The translations under genes were made by a program, and so were the position numbers. From contig CAADRB010000022.1 of the NCBI GenBank assembly GCA_900708905.1, positions 452,980 to 516,979 on the forward strand: DNA of 64,000 nt. The letters are read 5' to 3'. This document shows positions 62,123-64,000 of the stretch, one piece after another (positions within the stretch are counted from its first letter, which is position 1; the number at the start of each line of letters is the position of its first letter). This stretch comes from Hymenolepis diminuta. Taxonomy: Eukaryota; Platyhelminthes; Cestoda; Cyclophyllidea; Hymenolepididae. The notes under the pieces are model-generated. The model ran no database searches, had not been told where the DNA came from, and saw only the letters and a list, made by a program, of their open reading frames with translations.

Positions 62123-62859
62123 GGAACTAGAATCTCACGCTGCATTATGAAAAGGCACAACAAACGTGAGCTAATTTCTGCACGATTCAATTGGATAGTT
62201 GCATTGATTGGTTGGAAGAGCAATTTGCTCTGTACCATTGTTGGGTCAGTCCTCTCAATGTCTCGTGATTCCCACCTCTCCTCCAATTTAATGACTTTCC
62301 TTTCATTCTATATTTTCAGCGTCAGTTTCTCAATATTCAGTCATTTTCTCTCCCAAAACATAGCGCCAAGTTTACTACCTCCTTTGCCGAAATGCGTGTG
62401 CTTCTCTTGCAATCGTTGCATTAAGTTATGTGAGGCTGTCCATGGACTTGAAAAGAAATAAGAGCTCAATAGTAAACGATAAGAATGCAGTAACAGGACT
62501 GCTATGTTAAAGTCGCTGATCATCTCATCTACCCACTCTTGGTTGTAAGAAGATGGTGATGAGTGGAGGTGACATGACTGATCACGGAACTAAGTCAACC
62601 GGTTAACAAGCATAGAGTATCGTGGGCAAAATCTCACCCATGAATGTGGGAGGCAATTCAAAAATTAAACATCAAAACGTAATTACACTCGTCATGAGAA
62701 GACGGACTTCCGTCCCAACCTAAAGAAACAGCGTTGAATTAAAACGTTTAATGGAGGTCTGTGGGTCACAAAATGAATAGATAAAATAGATGATTTGAAA
62801 GGAGGAATATGAAGCCTCAATTTAGCATTAATTGGAGAGAGGAGGGTGAGAGGAGATTT
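62123..62859. other. upstream region of the receptor gene
   Basis: It holds a family E repeat copy at 62540-62700. No TATA box or further upstream exon was recognised, and open frames of 60-104 codons lack domain signals. Confidence 0.4.
62540..62700 (+). repeat. dispersed repeat family E, copy 2
   Basis: Counterpart of 11140-11280 in the same orientation, with blocks GAGTGGAGGTGACATGACTG, ATCACGGAACTAAGTCAA and AAAATTAAACATCAAAAC. Confidence 0.45.
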
Positions 62860-63570
62860 CGGCCCCGAATAGTAGTCAAAAACAACTTAAGATAATCGTT
62901 TAATGTGTGTAAAGCGACTTTTAAACAAATTGAAGCACCCAGAAGATGGGGAGCGACTTTTGTTTTTTTCCGACGAAAACAATGTCCAACAGGATGGAAA
63001 AGTCAATTCAGGAAAGTAATGGGTGTCTTTGTGCCGGCGGACTCCGCTGAAATTCCAACGGTCATACACACGTAATTTTCAGCAAAAGTGATTGTTTTTG
63101 GTGGCGTTATTGTTAGCAGTGAGGGAGATGCACATCACGACTCCTCCATTTTTTCCACAGGGTCTTAGAGTCAGTGCAGATGCAGGTGCCTATGTGGAAA
63201 CTCTTTAAATTAATGTTGTTAAAGCGCCTTGGATAGACGGCGTACCTAACGGAGAAGAGCCCTGTATCTTCAAACAAGTTTTCTCTCCATCTCATAACTT
63301 TCCGAAAACCCGGAATTGGATGCATGGCCGAGAATTTTCATGTTAGACCAATCTTATGGCCTTCTAACCCACCAGACCTTAATCCTTTGGATTATTACAT
63401 GTGGAGTGGAACGTGGTTGTAAAGAAAGTTAATAAGCATTCCCACAACACATCTCTCATGGAAGCAATAGGCCAGGAAATGGAGGCATCGTTAAAGACCA
63501 CTCGATGGAAGCTTCCAGTCAGTCGCTTTCGGTCTCTAATGGAGTGAGTGATAGAAGCGGAAAGAAGATA
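62860..63570 (+). mobile_element. degenerate mariner-like element, 3' half
   Basis: It overlaps in content with the copy at 60316-61066 (FFSDENNVQQDGKV here) and continues through the catalytic region to PPDLNPLDYYMWS, the third-Asp motif of mariner transposases, and the C-terminal HNTSLMEAIGQEMEASLK. Several frameshifts and stops are present. No matching 3' terminal repeat was found before the end of the window. Confidence 0.75.
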
Positions 63571-64000
63571 TATATAATAAAACCTAGGTTATTTCTTTCG
63601 TTAAAAGAAATTTTAAGTTTTAACTATTAACAGTTTCATTTTCTGTTGTTTTTAAGTGCATATATGTATATATATGGGTGGGACAAGACCTATTGATCAG
63701 ACCATTGGACATTCAGTTAATTGAAATGGTCACTACTCAAGCTATTGTTCAGCTTAACTAACGTCACCCTACATTATTCCTTTATTCATTTCCACTCTCT
63801 ATCGTTTTTTATTAATGGTTACCTCGAAATTCGCATATTCTCTTAAATTTTCATACGGGTATATAACAAGTAAAAAACCGACAACTTTTGGGGAAACTGT
63901 GTTTCCGTGTTTTTTGCCACGTGAGACTCGATGTGTGATTGATTGAGAACGAGACTCGGGGAGCAGGATAAAGTTGGAGGGGAAAGAGAAGGGGGAAGCA
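63571..64000. other. right edge, no gene seen
   Basis: It holds a TATATA-rich tract near 63660 followed by TGGGTGGGACAAGACC, which resembles the start of a mariner terminal repeat, but no transposase follows within the window. Confidence 0.4.

Noticed and set aside
1..64000. tRNA, rRNA genes or CRISPR arrays
   Set aside because: No cloverleaf with intact A and B boxes, no rRNA core motif and no regularly spaced repeats were seen. The tRNA-like signals are degenerate and belong to the SINE-like repeats.

Overview
The window looks like a flatworm nuclear genome, most likely a parasitic flatworm of the tapeworm type. The evidence is AT-rich DNA, short introns (38, 46 and 70 bp) mixed with introns of several kb, very short 3' UTRs, degenerate mariner elements, and a GRPRF-amide neuropeptide precursor of the NPY/NPF type. 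There is no bacterial gene organisation. The species cannot be named from the sequence alone.

Layout. 1-466: 5' end of a mariner transposase with an in-frame stop, running off the left edge. 6162-7161 (+): a two-exon NPY/NPF-like neuropeptide precursor in a gene-poor, repeat-rich 18.8 kb. 18827-39676 (-): PAXBP1/GCFC, 16 exons, 846 residues. 41083-42990 (+): SF3A1, a single coding exon of 635 residues that ends before the usual C-terminal ubiquitin-like domain. 44457-49926 (-): USP39, 8 exons, 558 residues. 50867-62122 (-): an 18-exon receptor with two fibronectin III domains, one membrane segment and a tyrosine-phosphatase domain whose catalytic residues are replaced. Two further mariner relics lie at 60316-61066 and 62860-63570.

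PAXBP1, SF3A1 and USP39 are all linked to pre-mRNA splicing and sit side by side. PAXBP1 and SF3A1 are head to head over about 1.4 kb, probably with a shared promoter. SF3A1 and USP39 converge. All exon models below were joined by hand from GT-AG sites and reading phase. In every multi-exon gene the total CDS length is divisible by three and each junction is in phase.

The rest is intergenic or intronic DNA with several old dispersed repeat families. One family (at least five copies) keeps a TATA box followed 120-160 bp later by AATAAA in its better copies, an LTR-like arrangement. A second is SINE-like. A segment at 12.1-12.3 kb carries a perfect heat-shock element and a CCAAT box between two direct repeats. 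The most notable protein findings are the pseudophosphatase receptor, the NPY-like peptide lacking both hallmark tyrosines, and the SF3A1 without its ubiquitin-like domain.
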